A stretch of 64,000 bases of DNA. It comes from Ashinkailepas kermadecensis (taxonomy: Eukaryota; Arthropoda; Thecostraca; Neolepadidae). Shown here in pieces: positions 1-63,436 of the stretch. The DNA lies in NCBI GenBank assembly GCA_034440615.1, contig JAOTOM010005132.1:498501-562500 (forward strand). The letters are read 5' to 3'. Position 1 is the first letter of the stretch. The number at the start of each line of letters is the position of its first letter. A program made the translations under genes and the position numbers. Below the pieces are notes generated by a model that saw nothing but the letters and a program-made list of their open reading frames with translations, did not search any database and was not told where the DNA came from.

Positions 1-960
1 GCAGTGGAGACCAGGACAGATCAGCAATATACCACTTGTCTCATACAAGAGCGTAACGCCGTCCCCCTCCCCCCTCCCTGCCGTCAACAAATACCAAATT
101 ATGGTTTTCTTTCATTTGTGTGTGGTGACGTCAAAATACCTCAACATCTGATCAGGCTTACAGTAAAATTCTACCTGGAGCCACTTCACGAAAACGAACC
201 CCATTCGCAGATATTTCGCTTTTATACCAGCTTTTCCGAAACTTTGACCTGGCATCTACAAAACCTTGGTGCACCCATGAGTATGCCAGGTACCACTGGC
301 CGTTCAGGTCTGTCAGATGGTGAAGCTTCTAATGCGAGCAGCCTGGCTGGCCAGCATCTGTTGCAGCTTCTGATCACATATTCCACACTCCATACACTCT
401 CGAGGACCATTGGGATCGACAAGACTGGGCATGGTCAGATGGTGTCTGATCAATATCCGCCAACTGGCCGAAACGCCACTTCCTGAACAGGTTAATGATT
501 TGTGAGCTAAAACTAGCATAAAAACACAACGTTAAAATTAATGCTTGATTACACACCTTTGAGCAGATATAATATGCACTGGGTGAATTTTATGTGACAT
601 AGTGATCGATCGTGGAGCGGTATTCAAACACAGATCGCACTGTCCACATGTGGCGCAAGGGGCGGTCTCTTACCGGCTTTTCAGCCCACGAGCTCGCAAC
701 AACCTCAACAATATATATTCCAGGGTCATACTCGTCCCGTGAGCTGCCCGTGCCAAACCACTCTGCCACGGGCACTCGCTTAACATTTCACGGGAGCAGA
801 CGATGGGAACCTACGACCCTGCGCCTCCACTCTCGTCAACTGGCCGCCTTCTGGGCCGACTGACGTGAACCGTGTGGCAAACGAGCTGCTCTTTGAATGC
901 GACGGGCCGGCATGCCTCAGCAGAAGGCAGCGGCGCCACTTAAGTGGCGTCGGCCGGCAG
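1..960. other. Intron after JAK exon 17, no recognised element
   Basis: I searched both strands for the missing kinase C-lobe motifs and found none. The open frames here are short and resemble nothing I know. The stretch is taken as intron of JAK that continues beyond the left edge. Confidence 0.5.
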
Positions 961-989
961 CCGACGTTTCCGGCGTCACCTAATAGCAG

Positions 990-1150
990 ACGGCCGCACG
1001 TCCCCACTGCTCGCCCGCCTGATGGCCGCACGTCCCCACTGCTCGCCCGCCTGACGGCCGCACGTCCCCACTGCTCGCCCGCCTGACGGCCGCACGTCCC
1101 CACTGCTCGCCCGCCTGACGGCCGCACGTCCCCACTGCTCGCCCGCCTGA
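990..1150. repeat. 32-bp minisatellite, about 5 copies
   Basis: The unit contains GCCGCACGTCCCCACTGCTC followed by GCCCGCCTGACG. The period is 32 bp and the copies are nearly identical, which suggests recent expansion. It lies in the intron after JAK exon 17. Confidence 0.9.
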
Positions 1151-1566
1151 ACTGTCCGCCGAGTTGCTGTAGACTGTCTGCCGCCTTCACTCCTCCCATG
1201 TGTCTAAAGCGTACATTTGCCTCCATTCGTACAATATTTACCACGACAAAAAGTTACTTTCTGCATGCGATGTAGCTTCCATTTTACAATCCAGATACGC
1301 CCATCCCTGCCGCAGATGCATATTGAATCAACGAAAAACAAATAAGATATACTTGGCTACTGGCGACAAATTGGATACCAATTTCACAACCCATGAATGC
1401 ATGGAACACGGAAAGGAAGACAAGTGGAAAAGATGATCGTCGACTAAAGACCACCTATTCAAAGACGATCAGTCGTATCAGAAGAGACGAACTCAAGCTT
1501 TCGAACAGCCGACACCACACATCGCACTGCATAGGGTGCATACAGCAGTCGCGTATCGTTCTCCTG

Positions 1567-1752
1567 GGGCGGGGATGGCCGAGTAGTTAAGGTGTTGGGC
1601 TCTGGGTACCAAAGGTCCCGGGCTCGACACTCACACCGCTCGTGACATTTCCCAATCCCGCGGCCCACCGGCGAAGCAGTGTGGGCGGCGCCATTAGCCG
1701 TGAATGTGCAAAATGCGCGTCGTGAACCACCCAATAAACAAACAAACAAGCA
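1567..1752 (+). mobile_element. tRNA-Ser-like SINE with 13-bp target-site duplication
   Basis: The 5' part GATGGCCGAGTAGTTAAGG is a polymerase III A-box region like that of tRNA-Ser, with a B-box-like GGTCCCGGGCTCGACAC. It ends in CCCAATAAACAAACAAACAA. The duplication TATCGTTCTCCTG is at 1554-1566 and 1753-1765. A truncated relative lies at 49751-49899. Confidence 0.88.
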
Positions 1753-1986
1753 TATCGTTCTCCTGACCTGAATAATGCGCACCATAGCCCGGCCACATTG
1801 CATGCCATTGCCGTGCATCTCACGTCTGGGCCAATCGCACCGCAAGGACCGTCAAGGAGCAGCTTCGGAATAGGACGCCGAATGATGTCTGGAACGTTTC
1901 GACGCGCCAGAGATGGTGTTAACGTGCTAACACGCGCGGCGGGTGGCACGCCAATACTGGGTCGGCCGTCGTGCAATGCCACCTAC

Positions 1987-53220
<51,234 letters not shown>

Positions 53221-53531
53221 TGTCGGACGTGACGTCCGGCCAGACTGAGCTGGTGGGCCGTGTGAGATTCAGCGATGTCGCCCAAACCTGACGATCGGAT
53301 GCCGCTGGTCAGAGCAAACGCCTGTGGTGGAATGACTAAGAAAACGGTATGCGCGCCTCTCATACATGCAAGGCATTTAATCGTATCCAGAACACAAAGA
53401 AAAACAGCAACCACATCACAGTAATGTGCTGGGAAAAAAGAACTTACTGATCGTCTAACATAATACGAACAATGAAAACGTAAAATGAACAGATAATGTT
53501 CATTTTGGTAAGAACTTTGGTAAGAAAACGA

Positions 53532-54470
53532 AAACATGGGTATGTTCCCGTGGCTCCACTAACCTCCACTGGTCGTTCCCGTCGCAAATTCAGTGGATAT
53601 TTGTTATCCACCAACCTCCACCAGTGGAGCAAAAGCTCCACCAGCCCAAGAGCAGGGTTCAATTGTGATTTTTTAGTTGAGCTCAATCACGGCGCACTTG
53701 CTCCATATATTTGCGCGTAAACAACGTCCTCCATCATATGAATCTCACCTTCTCTACAACAATGAACAATACTCGAAGTAACAGATGCAGACCACAAAAA
53801 CATCCTCTTTGTGGCCTTTGATCTCCGTCATTCGGCCTAAGGGGAAGATGTTACTTTACCGACCGGATCCGCCGCAATCCCCGTGCCCAGAAGTACCGCC
53901 GTTCTCCCGGTGCCGACTAAAATCCTACTCTATCTCTATAAAATCTCTCTATACTCTATAAAATCCTACTAAAATGAGGAAAAGTCAGCATCGGGCAGAG
54001 AAACGCCTCCGGGCCCAGGGAGCCCGGCGGGTCCAGACACCAGATTATATGTTGTACGTTGAGAAGGCAGGCTGTAACCAACCGCAAAACAGGGGGAGAC
54101 GATGCCTAGCGCACAACCGAGAGGGGAGAGAGATTGCATGGTTCATCCCATTGGCGAAAAGAACATCTGTGCTCCCTGCAGTCTCTGAGGACACATACAT
54201 CGCCAGAAATAAAGGCAAATTTTGGACTTTGTATTTATTACAAGTCATACTATGTACATTGTGGGATCATCTGGACAAACATTTGGAGATCAATTTGGCC
54301 AATGTATGATACAGTGCCAAATGCTTCCTTTTTGTCGCGGAATTCGCACTGCTGTCAGCTGATTTCTCCACCAAGCTCCACTGGTCGTTCCCGTGGGTGA
54401 GTCTTAGCAAGCCTCAACTAACCACCACTGAGCTCCTTCTGGTGGAACCACGGGAACAGACCCCATGTTT
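53532..54470. mobile_element. Putative 939-bp element with terminal inverted repeats
   Basis: The left end is AAACATGGGTATGTTCCCGT and the right end, reversed, AAACATGGGGTCTGTTCCCG, both followed by GTGG(C/T)TCCAC. A direct copy of CTCCACTGGTCGTTCCCGT also lies inside each end. No duplication or transposase is seen; the superfamily is unknown. Confidence 0.6.
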
Positions 54471-54880
54471 CACTGGGGTCCAACACTGAGGGGGAGGATA
54501 GTGATGGGAACGGGTTAAATGATAAATAGCACTAGGAGTGAGCCAAATAATGAGGGATATGACACTGGGAGTGAGTGTCTGGTGATAGCAAGATGTCAAA
54601 CAATGAGGAGAGTATGATGATGGGGAGGGGATCTGGCATTGAGGGGAGCATGTTAATGGGGTCCAACGCCAAGAGTGAGCACTGTGGGGAGGTCAAACAC
54701 TGAGAGGAGCATAGTCATCGAATGGTCCAGCACTGAGTGATGGAAGGTGCCCAACACTAAGCAAGCATAACGATGGAGAGTGGTCCAACACTTGGAGAGT
54801 TGGATGATTGGGGGTCAAACAATGAGAGGGGCACGATGTTGGAGGAGGGATTCGGCAATGAGGGAGAGCAGCAATTTTGC
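54471..54880. repeat. Degenerate purine-rich tandem tract
   Basis: Motifs such as GGTCCAACACTGAGGGGAG and GCATAGTGATGG recur at irregular 30-45 bp spacing. Purine-rich sequence continues to about 55650. Confidence 0.65.
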
Positions 54881-55874
54881 ATGAGCAATACTTTTGTGTG
54901 CGTCCCAGTTCGACACTGAGGACAATCTGGGTTAGAAAACGCTTGGTTGACGGAGCATGGCTCGGAGCCAGACAGAACAGGACAGAAGTGGAACTTGGCA
55001 TGGTAGGACTAGGAAGTGGATGGAACAGTAGGTGTGGTTATAGGTGGTATGGATGAGGGGATAGGAAGGAACAGAACATGAGATATGGCTCGGGAGAGCG
55101 CCCGGCCGAAGGGCAAAGCGGAGTGGGGGCTGGAGCATACCATAGGGGGCAATATTGAAGGTAGATGATAGAACAGAATACTGGGGCAGAACAAAAGAAT
55201 ACATGGTACAAGGAGGAAATAGTACAGTACGAATTGGGATTAGGTAAAGTGATGCAGGCTTAGTGGAATGGCAGAGTTTAGAACTGGGGCGAATTGGGGC
55301 ATGGCAGATAAGATTGAAACAATATTAACAGGGAAATGGAATGAATACGACAGCTTATGGGATAATGGGTGATGGTAATATGATGGGAAGGGACAGGAGA
55401 TGGGGATGCTGAAATATAGTAAACATGATGGAGGAAGGATAGAATATAAAACTGAAACGACGTTGGAAAAGGATACAGAGCAGGAAGCAGGAATGGGAAA
55501 TAAGATGGCATGTGAGCTGAGGTTTATGAGTGGGGATTATGCAGGGAACAGGGATGAGATGAGGAATGGGAGACAGGTACAGAATGTGACATAGGGACAA
55601 GGTGTGTGATGGGAATGGAGATATAGATTCAGGAAATTATGGGACATGGTTCTAATTATAGTTGGACAATACGAATTTGAGGCCTCACACCACGTTTCTA
55701 CGAGTAAACTCAGTAGACTGTAATGAATGAAGGGCTGTTTTCAAAAGAGCATGTAGACACAAAATATAGGTATTGAAACAAAGGCTATATACAATTTGAT
55801 TAGAATACTGTATGTTGTCTCAGGATATGTAGAACAATTGAACACACAGACACACACACATATATACATGTAGC

Positions 55875-55885
55875 ATGTATGTATG

Positions 55886-55962
<77 letters not shown>

Positions 55963-56062
55963 GCATGCATGCATGCATGCATGCATGCATGCATGCATAC
56001 TTGCATACATACATACATACATACATACATACCATACATATATATGTATATATATATATTGT
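55875..56062. repeat. Compound GTAT/TA/GCAT/ACAT microsatellite
   Basis: GTAT repeats, a long TA run, GTAT, GCAT repeats, then ACAT repeats and TA again. The arrangement is close to a palindrome. Confidence 0.95.
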
Positions 56063-57855
56063 ATATTTGTAATAAAATGGTGAGGATTTGTTCTAAATTT
56101 AGTTGTAGCTGACACAGATCATGTGCACACAATACAAAATGAAGCTGGTTGGAATTCAGCACTTGAGGATGTTTAACTTCATATTGTATTACATTATTCC
56201 ACTCTGCATGAATATATTTGCATATCATTGAACCTATTTGTATAAAAACCCATTATAAATGTCAATGGAAATTGGAGAACTTACACATTATGGGAAAACT
56301 GAGCATTACTGCAGCTAAATTCAGCTTTGATCCTGACCATTTTATCTAGCTGAGTTATAAATAAACAGATGTATGTGTGATTTTTTTCAAAACCAAAAAT
56401 GCATTCCAGTTCTTAAATTAGTAATATATTTCTTTGACTTTGACAGATGGCTATATACAATTTGATAACACCCAATATTTTATATTTTGATGAAAATATT
56501 TGTGTGGGGTTATCTGATGTGCTGAACCCAGCTGTGCTATTTTTAAAAAGATCAAGTGAACGGTCCAGGAGTTATAGCCTCTGGCATTTCTGAGATGTCA
56601 CCAAAGAAGGGTGTCTTTTGAGGTCCTTAATACAATGAAGAACAATCCGAATTGTGCAAAAGTATATACCGGTGAAATCACAACAGTCCACTGCATCTTT
56701 TGGCTAATTCGGAATTTTCGTTTACGAACCATTTGAAATCGCGACAACGTGACCTAAGGTCACGTGACCTACTTTAAATATCGGGACAATCACAGTGCGA
56801 TTTGAAAAAGTTCAGAAATGAAGTTTGATATCTTATCTTTTGAAGCAAAAAAAGTGGTTTGCCCATACAAATTAACATATCCATTCAAAATAAGGAATGC
56901 ATGGTTGTTTTGCTCTAGTTTACCACGGCCTGTTCTAAGATTGTTTAGAACAGTATATTACTGAAATGCAAGCCTTTTCATGTTCATGGCATGTGATGGG
57001 ATGAGAATGTTAGTCATCGATCTTGAGTGTTGCGTTGCACAAGTGTTCAAACTCATTGAAATAAAACAATAAAAACACCAGCATTTGTTAATGATAGAAT
57101 TAGTTCATGATTTATGACAGGTATCCAAATGACAGTGTATACAAATTTGCTTCACAATTAAGCATCGGGATACAAATTTTAAAACACTCCAAGAGAATGT
57201 GTGATAGCAAATGCAAATGGAGCCATGTTCAGCTTAGTCCCAATCTCTAAATATGCCGAAATTTGGGTATGTACACTACATTCCATGGGATTTCAAAGTT
57301 TTTGCAATTTAAAATTGAATTTACATCCCTTCTGCAATGACTAAAATTATGAACCTTGACACATTGGGGAGCAAAATATAGCACATGCAGAAACCACATG
57401 TTTGCACACATCATGCATACTATATCAAGGGGTTCTATCCTTACAAAGGCTATGGAAGTTGTTTAACTCTTCAAAACTAAACATGCCAGAACAAAATCAT
57501 TTGGTTTCCTCATGGCAGACCTAATATAATCTAGCATAACATTGCCTAACCTTCATTGTACTTTAGTTGCATCATTGTAATATTCTAGCTGCATCATTTG
57601 ATAAACACAATTCCAAGAACTTATTAAAATGTATCCTTAAGCACTCATCACCCCAACTCACACCACATCCCGAATTCCAAAGAATCCACCCACCAACATC
57701 CCACACACTCATCAATACCTTACCTATCCAGCCCTATTCACTGAATCCTATGTAACACATGCAGCTTGAGTGCCCTACCAATAATTTCCAACTCCATCCA
57801 TGCCTGCTCAAAAGGGCCTGTACAGTTCATACCTACTTAACATAAATATCACCCC
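56063..57855. other. 5' flank of JAK, AT-rich, no gene recognised
   Basis: CpG-poor sequence with no open frame of note. Any promoter or 5' UTR exon of JAK in 53223-64000 cannot be recognised from sequence alone. Confidence 0.5.
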
Positions 57856-57859
57856 ATAC

Positions 57860-58265
57860 ACCACTACTTAGTAGAACTCAAAAACAAGATTTTGCAGCCT
57901 GAAAAATTGTCCACCCTATTTTTAAATATATCCATTGAGGGATGCACCACAACATTAGCAGGCAGCCTATTCCACTCATCAACAATCCTTTGACTGAAGA
58001 CCTGCTGTCACTTAACTGTCCTACACCTTGATCTGTCTAACCTGAATTGATGACCCATATGTTATAGTCCTAATAGAAGGGCATCCCTCAAATTGACCTG
58101 ATCTAGCCCTTTATGATGATTATTTATTACAACTAGCTCTTCATTACCCTCAACAATTTTATACATTTGAATCATTTCACCCCTTAATCTCCTATACTTG
58201 AGTGAGTACACATCCAATGCCATAAGTCATTCACCATATTCTAATCTACCTAGTCCATTGATGAT
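57860..58265 (-). pseudogene. Dead non-LTR retrotransposon, C-terminal end of the ORF
   Basis: Conceptual translation shows ALDVYSLKYRRLRGEMIQMY, then HQFRLDRSRCRTV, then VDEWNRLPANVV and MDIFKNRVDNF. This order is the standard tail that follows the reverse transcriptase in CR1/RTE/Jockey-type LINEs. In-frame stops and a frame change are visible (for example, the stop after YGE near 58230). The reverse transcriptase itself is absent, so the copy is a fossil. Confidence 0.75.
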
Positions 58266-58689
58266 TCTAGGTCCACTGCATTGTGCACTGAGATCATTAT
58301 GCCACTGAAACAGTCAGTTTTTCTGCAGTATCAACATTAAGTGGTTATTTTAAATGGTAAATATCTTGCCTGTATGTGATTTTCCAAAGAAATTATAGAG
58401 GAAGAGACTGCTACAAAAGCTTCAACATGTCCAGTCAATATTTGTTTTCCTAATTTGTTCTCAGGTCCTTCTTTCATATAAACACACATTTTGTTCTTTT
58501 CTTGATAAATGACTGCTTATTAAGATATATGCAATTTGACTTCAATTGCTCTTACACTTTTTTAACTAAAAATTACTCTGGGGCTTCTATATATTTACTG
58601 AAATTAGTGGTCATGTCCAATTAACCACGTTAATAAATGTGGAATTTGAACGTGTTTTCTCAAAATGTAGCTGGCACCGTAATAATTTT

Positions 58690-58870
58690 TTTTCCCAATG
58701 CTATGCTTATGGTGGTAAACATGATGTCACCACTCATTCCCTCTGCAAGTGCATACTTTTCAGTTTGCAGGCAAAATAACACCAAAAAGGCTTGAAGTTG
58801 GATAATATAGCATAAAAATGTTCAATACAGAAAAAGTAACATTATCTAACCCATACCTAGCCTTCCATGA
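58690..58870 (+). mobile_element. MITE-like repeat, second copy
   Basis: It matches 14640-14830 from the AACATGATGTCACCACTCAT block through GCATACTTTTCAGTTTGCAG and the CCTAAC-rich tail. A partial third copy is at 59030-59170. Confidence 0.6.
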
Positions 58871-59761
58871 AATAAAAAACAACTTTCAAACATTCTTTTT
58901 CCAGATATTTCCAACTTAAAAACCTAAACAAACTAAACATCAACCTAACAAACTAAAAACTGAACTAAACATATCCTAACCTACCATCATCTAATATGTT
59001 CATTTTATTGTTTTGGTTGGGTCATACTTTTTGGTTGGGAGGCAAAATAACACCCAATAAGTGGCTTGGAGTTCAGAATCTAGGTAGGTACCTAGGTAGG
59101 TAGGTACCTAATATAGCAGTGATCTTTAAAAAAAAATATCACAACTTAACCTAACCTTCCATGCAAGTAAGCACTTTTTTCATAATCAAAATTTTCCAAA
59201 ACATTTTTTGTCCTAAAAAAATTCAGATAAAAACATAAACTAACCTAAGCTAAGCTAAGCTACCTGAACTGTTTTTAAAGAAACAACTCAATTTTTTTCA
59301 TTTATATTTTTAAAGCATTTTGACAGATTACAACAAAAGCATAACCTAACCTAACCCTAGGTAGGCATGTACCTACATATCATTTGCACATATACCTAAT
59401 ATGCACATATATCTAGGTAGGTAATATGTAGGAATGTAGGTAGCCAGGCAGTGTTAAAATAATTATGAATTGTCAGGTGTGAGATGCCAGAAGAAGTACA
59501 GAAGAATGTCAAAATGGCCATGGTAATAATGTGATTAAAATTTTGTTAAGCATTACAAACCAAGTTTTGGACATTTGCATATACCTACATGACTGTTCTT
59601 GTTTTGTATGTTTTGAGAGATACCTACCTAATTTGGGGACTTTATGTCAATGATAATGATACAAGGTGGTGTGTAAAGAAAATGTGAACTTCACCGGAGA
59701 TCGTCAAGGAAATAAACATCTGTCAGCATGCTCTACATCGCGTACTCGGCACACGCCATGC

Positions 59762-59882
59762 CAACGATTGGCGCAGTTGGTTAAGGCGTCAGCTTTCTGT
59801 ATGGGTGGTGGTGGGTTAGAATCTCAGCACCGTCACGTTTTTAACCAGATCACACAATCGTTAGCGGTCAGGGCCGTTGGTT
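59762..59882 (+). mobile_element. tRNA-like SINE remnant
   Basis: TTGGCGCAGTTGGTTAAGGC is a good A box and GGTGGGTTAGAATCTC a decayed B box. The acceptor ends do not pair, so it is not an intact tRNA gene. It lies inside the hAT-like element. Confidence 0.6.
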
Positions 59883-60209
59883 AATGTTGCACTTTAGATT
59901 ACTTTACACTATCATATGAGTTGCTTGATGTAATAATATTTGCCCATGAAAGTAAAGAGGGAAATACTTCATTAAAGCCCACTCATGCAATGAATGTCCA
60001 ATTGGACCATTTGGAATTGTCATAGTGGAACTTTGTCTCTAGAAGGAAACATTGCATCCATATCCAGTTCAAGTTGTTTATTTCAACAGCCCGGTTCTGT
60101 ACGCACCACATTCCGTTACATTTTGAATGCAAGCAACGCTACCGTAGGAAGTGCAGAAGATACCCGGTCAACATGCCTCCGACATAACGTTCACGGGGGG
60201 AGTTCAGGC

Positions 60210-60345
60210 ACCTAAGATTGGAAACTAGAAGCACAAAATTTGGAGGAATTACAGCTCTAGTGAACTCGCTGCAGTATACATTTCATGACCCCAGGTCAAT
60301 GTCTTCAGGGTCAAATGAGGTCACAATCAGCCTCCACTTCACCCC
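60210..60345 (+). repeat. Dispersed repeat, copy 2
   Basis: It matches 25262-25420 and is nested in the hAT-like element at 59449-60812. Confidence 0.65.
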
Positions 60346-62689
60346 AGCTGGCACCACTCGTACATACAGAAAGTATGCACGTTCCACTGCCGAATGGTAG
60401 GTGGAGACCGTTCATACGTACACTCGCTACGTACGCTGGTAGACCGTGCATGCTGTCATTACGGTCGGTTGTACAGACGCATAGTGCGATCGTTATGGCC
60501 AGCGATGATACAAACACCTGGCATTTTTGCACTATGCACCATGCACTGCATGGTATAACATAGCACATCATAAGCAATCCTGATCCCTTTACCTGGAATT
60601 GTGCTTTGGGATGCTCGTTATCATGATCCAGGATCCATTATAGTGAGCATAAGCATGATACATGTAAGCAGGATACAGTTAGAATCAATGAATGAAGACT
60701 TCACAAACACGCACAAAAAAACACGATGTCAATACTCCTTTGGGAAGGATGTTGAAGTTTAGTGTTCAGTAAGTGGTATATTCCACTCTATTTCCCAAAT
60801 AACTTATCACTGTAAGCAGGCGATGTTCTTTACATTTAATTTACCCACTTAGGTAGATGTCTAGGTAGGTAGGCAAGTATGTATGTAGGTAGGTAGGTAC
60901 CTACCTATCTACGAAAGCACAATCACAACAAAAATTTTTTTTAGCCATACCTAACTGTTTTCATAACAGAAGCCCGAATCCCTGCGGTTCCATGAGTCGC
61001 AGGTTAGATATTTGAAAATAGCTTGATAATTATACCAATATTGGCAACGAATGCTTATGCCTGACTCCCCGTATAACAACCCAACGACACACACGCGTGT
61101 GTACTAGCTTATTGTTTACGACGAGACCCGACACAGCGGATGCGTATCAGAACGGTGGCACTTCAGAACATCCAAAATCGTAACATCCAAAGCAAAAAAG
61201 TACAATTACAAAAAATCCAAGAATCGCCAAGTTCAAAAATAATAACATACAACAATTAAATATTCCACAATTCATAAACCCTAAAAACGGAACATCCCAC
61301 AATTCTAAAAATCTGAGATCACGCCTGATTACTTGAACTGAAAGTAGTTTCTTTGCATATATTTGCTATTTTGAATATTTCCATATCACTCCGCAATATG
61401 TGTGACCCATATTAATTGCCATCACAGCATCCAATGGAGCATCAGTAAAGGAAAGAGAGGAAAAATAGCATTGCAGGTGGATAGACCATGCATTTTTTCC
61501 TTGGACTGTGTGTGTCTTCAAATTTGTGTTTCGGAAATTTGGAATATTTTTCAGACATGTACCGAAAATATTGGTTGCCGTTTGACGTGTGCATATATAA
61601 AATGTTTAGTGAACAATTGCAGGTTTGCTAAGATTGCCTGTGGAGCAAGGAGGGGAATATGGCAGCTAAAAGCGAAGGGGGCTCAGCGTCCATTATTTCC
61701 TGCAAATTTTCTCCTCGACTGTCGTGATATTTGACGGATCGAGCTCTACAATAAGAGTGTATTGGATCGAACCGTCTTGAGGTTACCTTCGTTGTTTTAT
61801 AATTTTGGATAATTAGGTGAGTGTGTGCCTGTGCAGTTTTGGTTTTAAGCGGTACTTGTTTAAAACATACAAGTGGCGCAACTGATGGTGTGACGCTTCG
61901 TCGTCTTGGATCCCGTGAAGGAATGAGGTCATTGACAGTGGATAATGCAGACTCCTTATAGGCAATAAGGTGGTTTTACATCAGCTTTTTGCTCCCAAGT
62001 CACGTGGTCTCAGGAACAAGATAGAGGGAGAAAACCTGGCACAATGATCCACAAATTAAACGTGACCACCAAATCTAATTCTCACATGTTTTAATAACAA
62101 AATAGGTTTCACTATCGACGCTGCTGAAATAAGCAAAATTAAACTTACGAGCATCAGCAAATTGCAATATGCTGTCAGATGTATGTGGAGACTGCACTCT
62201 GCTCGGTAAATTTCCAGAAAGAGGTAAAATGTGATTTTGGGGAATTTTTTTTCATACAGGGTATTTTAACGTAAAAATCATGATGCGACCACTCATTTTC
62301 TCTGCAAATGATTACTTTTAAGTCAGCGACGGTTGATGACGTCATAATGATTTGATGACGTCATATGCATTAAGTCGGGGGAAGAAAAGAAAACCTAACC
62401 TAGACTAAGATAACGTAGCATAATATATAAAATATATTATATCATAATCTAACCTAACCGGAAAACCAGAATCGTCCCAAACAAATTTTTCAGTAAATTT
62501 TTCTTAAACTGTTGGGAATTCTAGGATTTTTTCGGAAGAACATGTTCATGAACGTGATTCGGAAGATGCGATCACTCGTTTTCTCCGTAAATGCTTACTT
62601 TTCAATTTGAACGATGACGTCATAGTCACGTCGGTACAGTATGATGACGTCATAGGCATGGGACTGAGGCTTCGATTGGCTAACGCAAC

Positions 62690-63015
62690 AAACGTTCACA
62701 TACCTTAATGAGATGGTCCTGGCTTTATCTAACCACAGATTAATAAAACACAACTTGCCACGGTTCCAGGCGGGTTCCGTCGAGAAAAGTTCCTTTGTAG
62801 TTGCTTGTGACGAACCCACACCTCTTCTCCTTCCTTCTGGCGACACGAAACGTCTCGGTGCACTCCCACCAATGCCTACTCTCCTGCAACCTGCAGGCCT
62901 TGGAACACTTAGAGCAGACAACTCCGGCAGGAAGAACTCCGTGGCATCTGAGGAAGTCTAAGCTCGCTTGGTTGTCCTTATAGCAAAGTTTGATTATATC
63001 ATGGCACTGGATCAC
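62690..63015 (-). pseudogene. Merlin/ISXO2-like transposase, N-terminal fragment
   Basis: It begins MIQCHDIIKLCY and continues LDFLRCHGVLP, a zinc-ribbon-like CSKC...WWEC, then KGTFLDGTRL, the order seen in ISXO2/IS1016-like transposases. A frameshift near 62742 moves the reading from QVVFY to INLWLDKAR. The catalytic DDE part is missing, so it cannot act by itself. Confidence 0.65.
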
Positions 63016-63094
63016 AAGCTACACACACCGAAGCCATTTTCGAACTGTTGACCTCAAAGTGACCCCTGTGACCCCGGTCTCGTCTATCCTCACA

Positions 63095-63436
63095 ACTTCC
63101 AACAAATAGTATGATAATTCATAATTAAATAGGAAAATCTAGCCTAACCTAACCTAACATAATACAATCTACTCTTATATAAACTAATATAAACTCATAT
63201 ATTGTCATTTAAAAACACAAGCGTAATGTTTATCGTGACGGACCGCGAAGTGATATTTAAAAGAGTGCTTCCGCTCGGTCTTGTCGTCTTTCCTCAGGAC
63301 TTCCAACAAGCAGTATGATAATTAATAATTAAATAGGAAAACCTAACCTAACGTAATACAATCTACTCTTATCTAAACTAATATAAACTTATATATTATA
63401 ATTTCAAAACAAGCGTAATATTTATTGTGACGTCAT
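63095..63436. repeat. 202-bp direct tandem duplication
   Basis: ACTTCCAACAA, AGTATGATAATT, ATACAATCTACTCTTAT and AAGCGTAAT appear in both copies, with starts about 202 bp apart (63095 and 63297). Confidence 0.85.

Larger units (their letters stand above)
59449..60812. mobile_element. hAT-like MITE, second copy, carrying nested insertions
   Basis: It starts CAGTGTTAAAATAAT and ends TTATCACTG, and is flanked by TAGCCAGG (59441-59448) and TAAGCAGG (60813-60820), an 8-bp duplication with one mismatch. The ends (59449-59640 and about 60560-60812) match 39340-39824; the middle is foreign. Confidence 0.78.
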
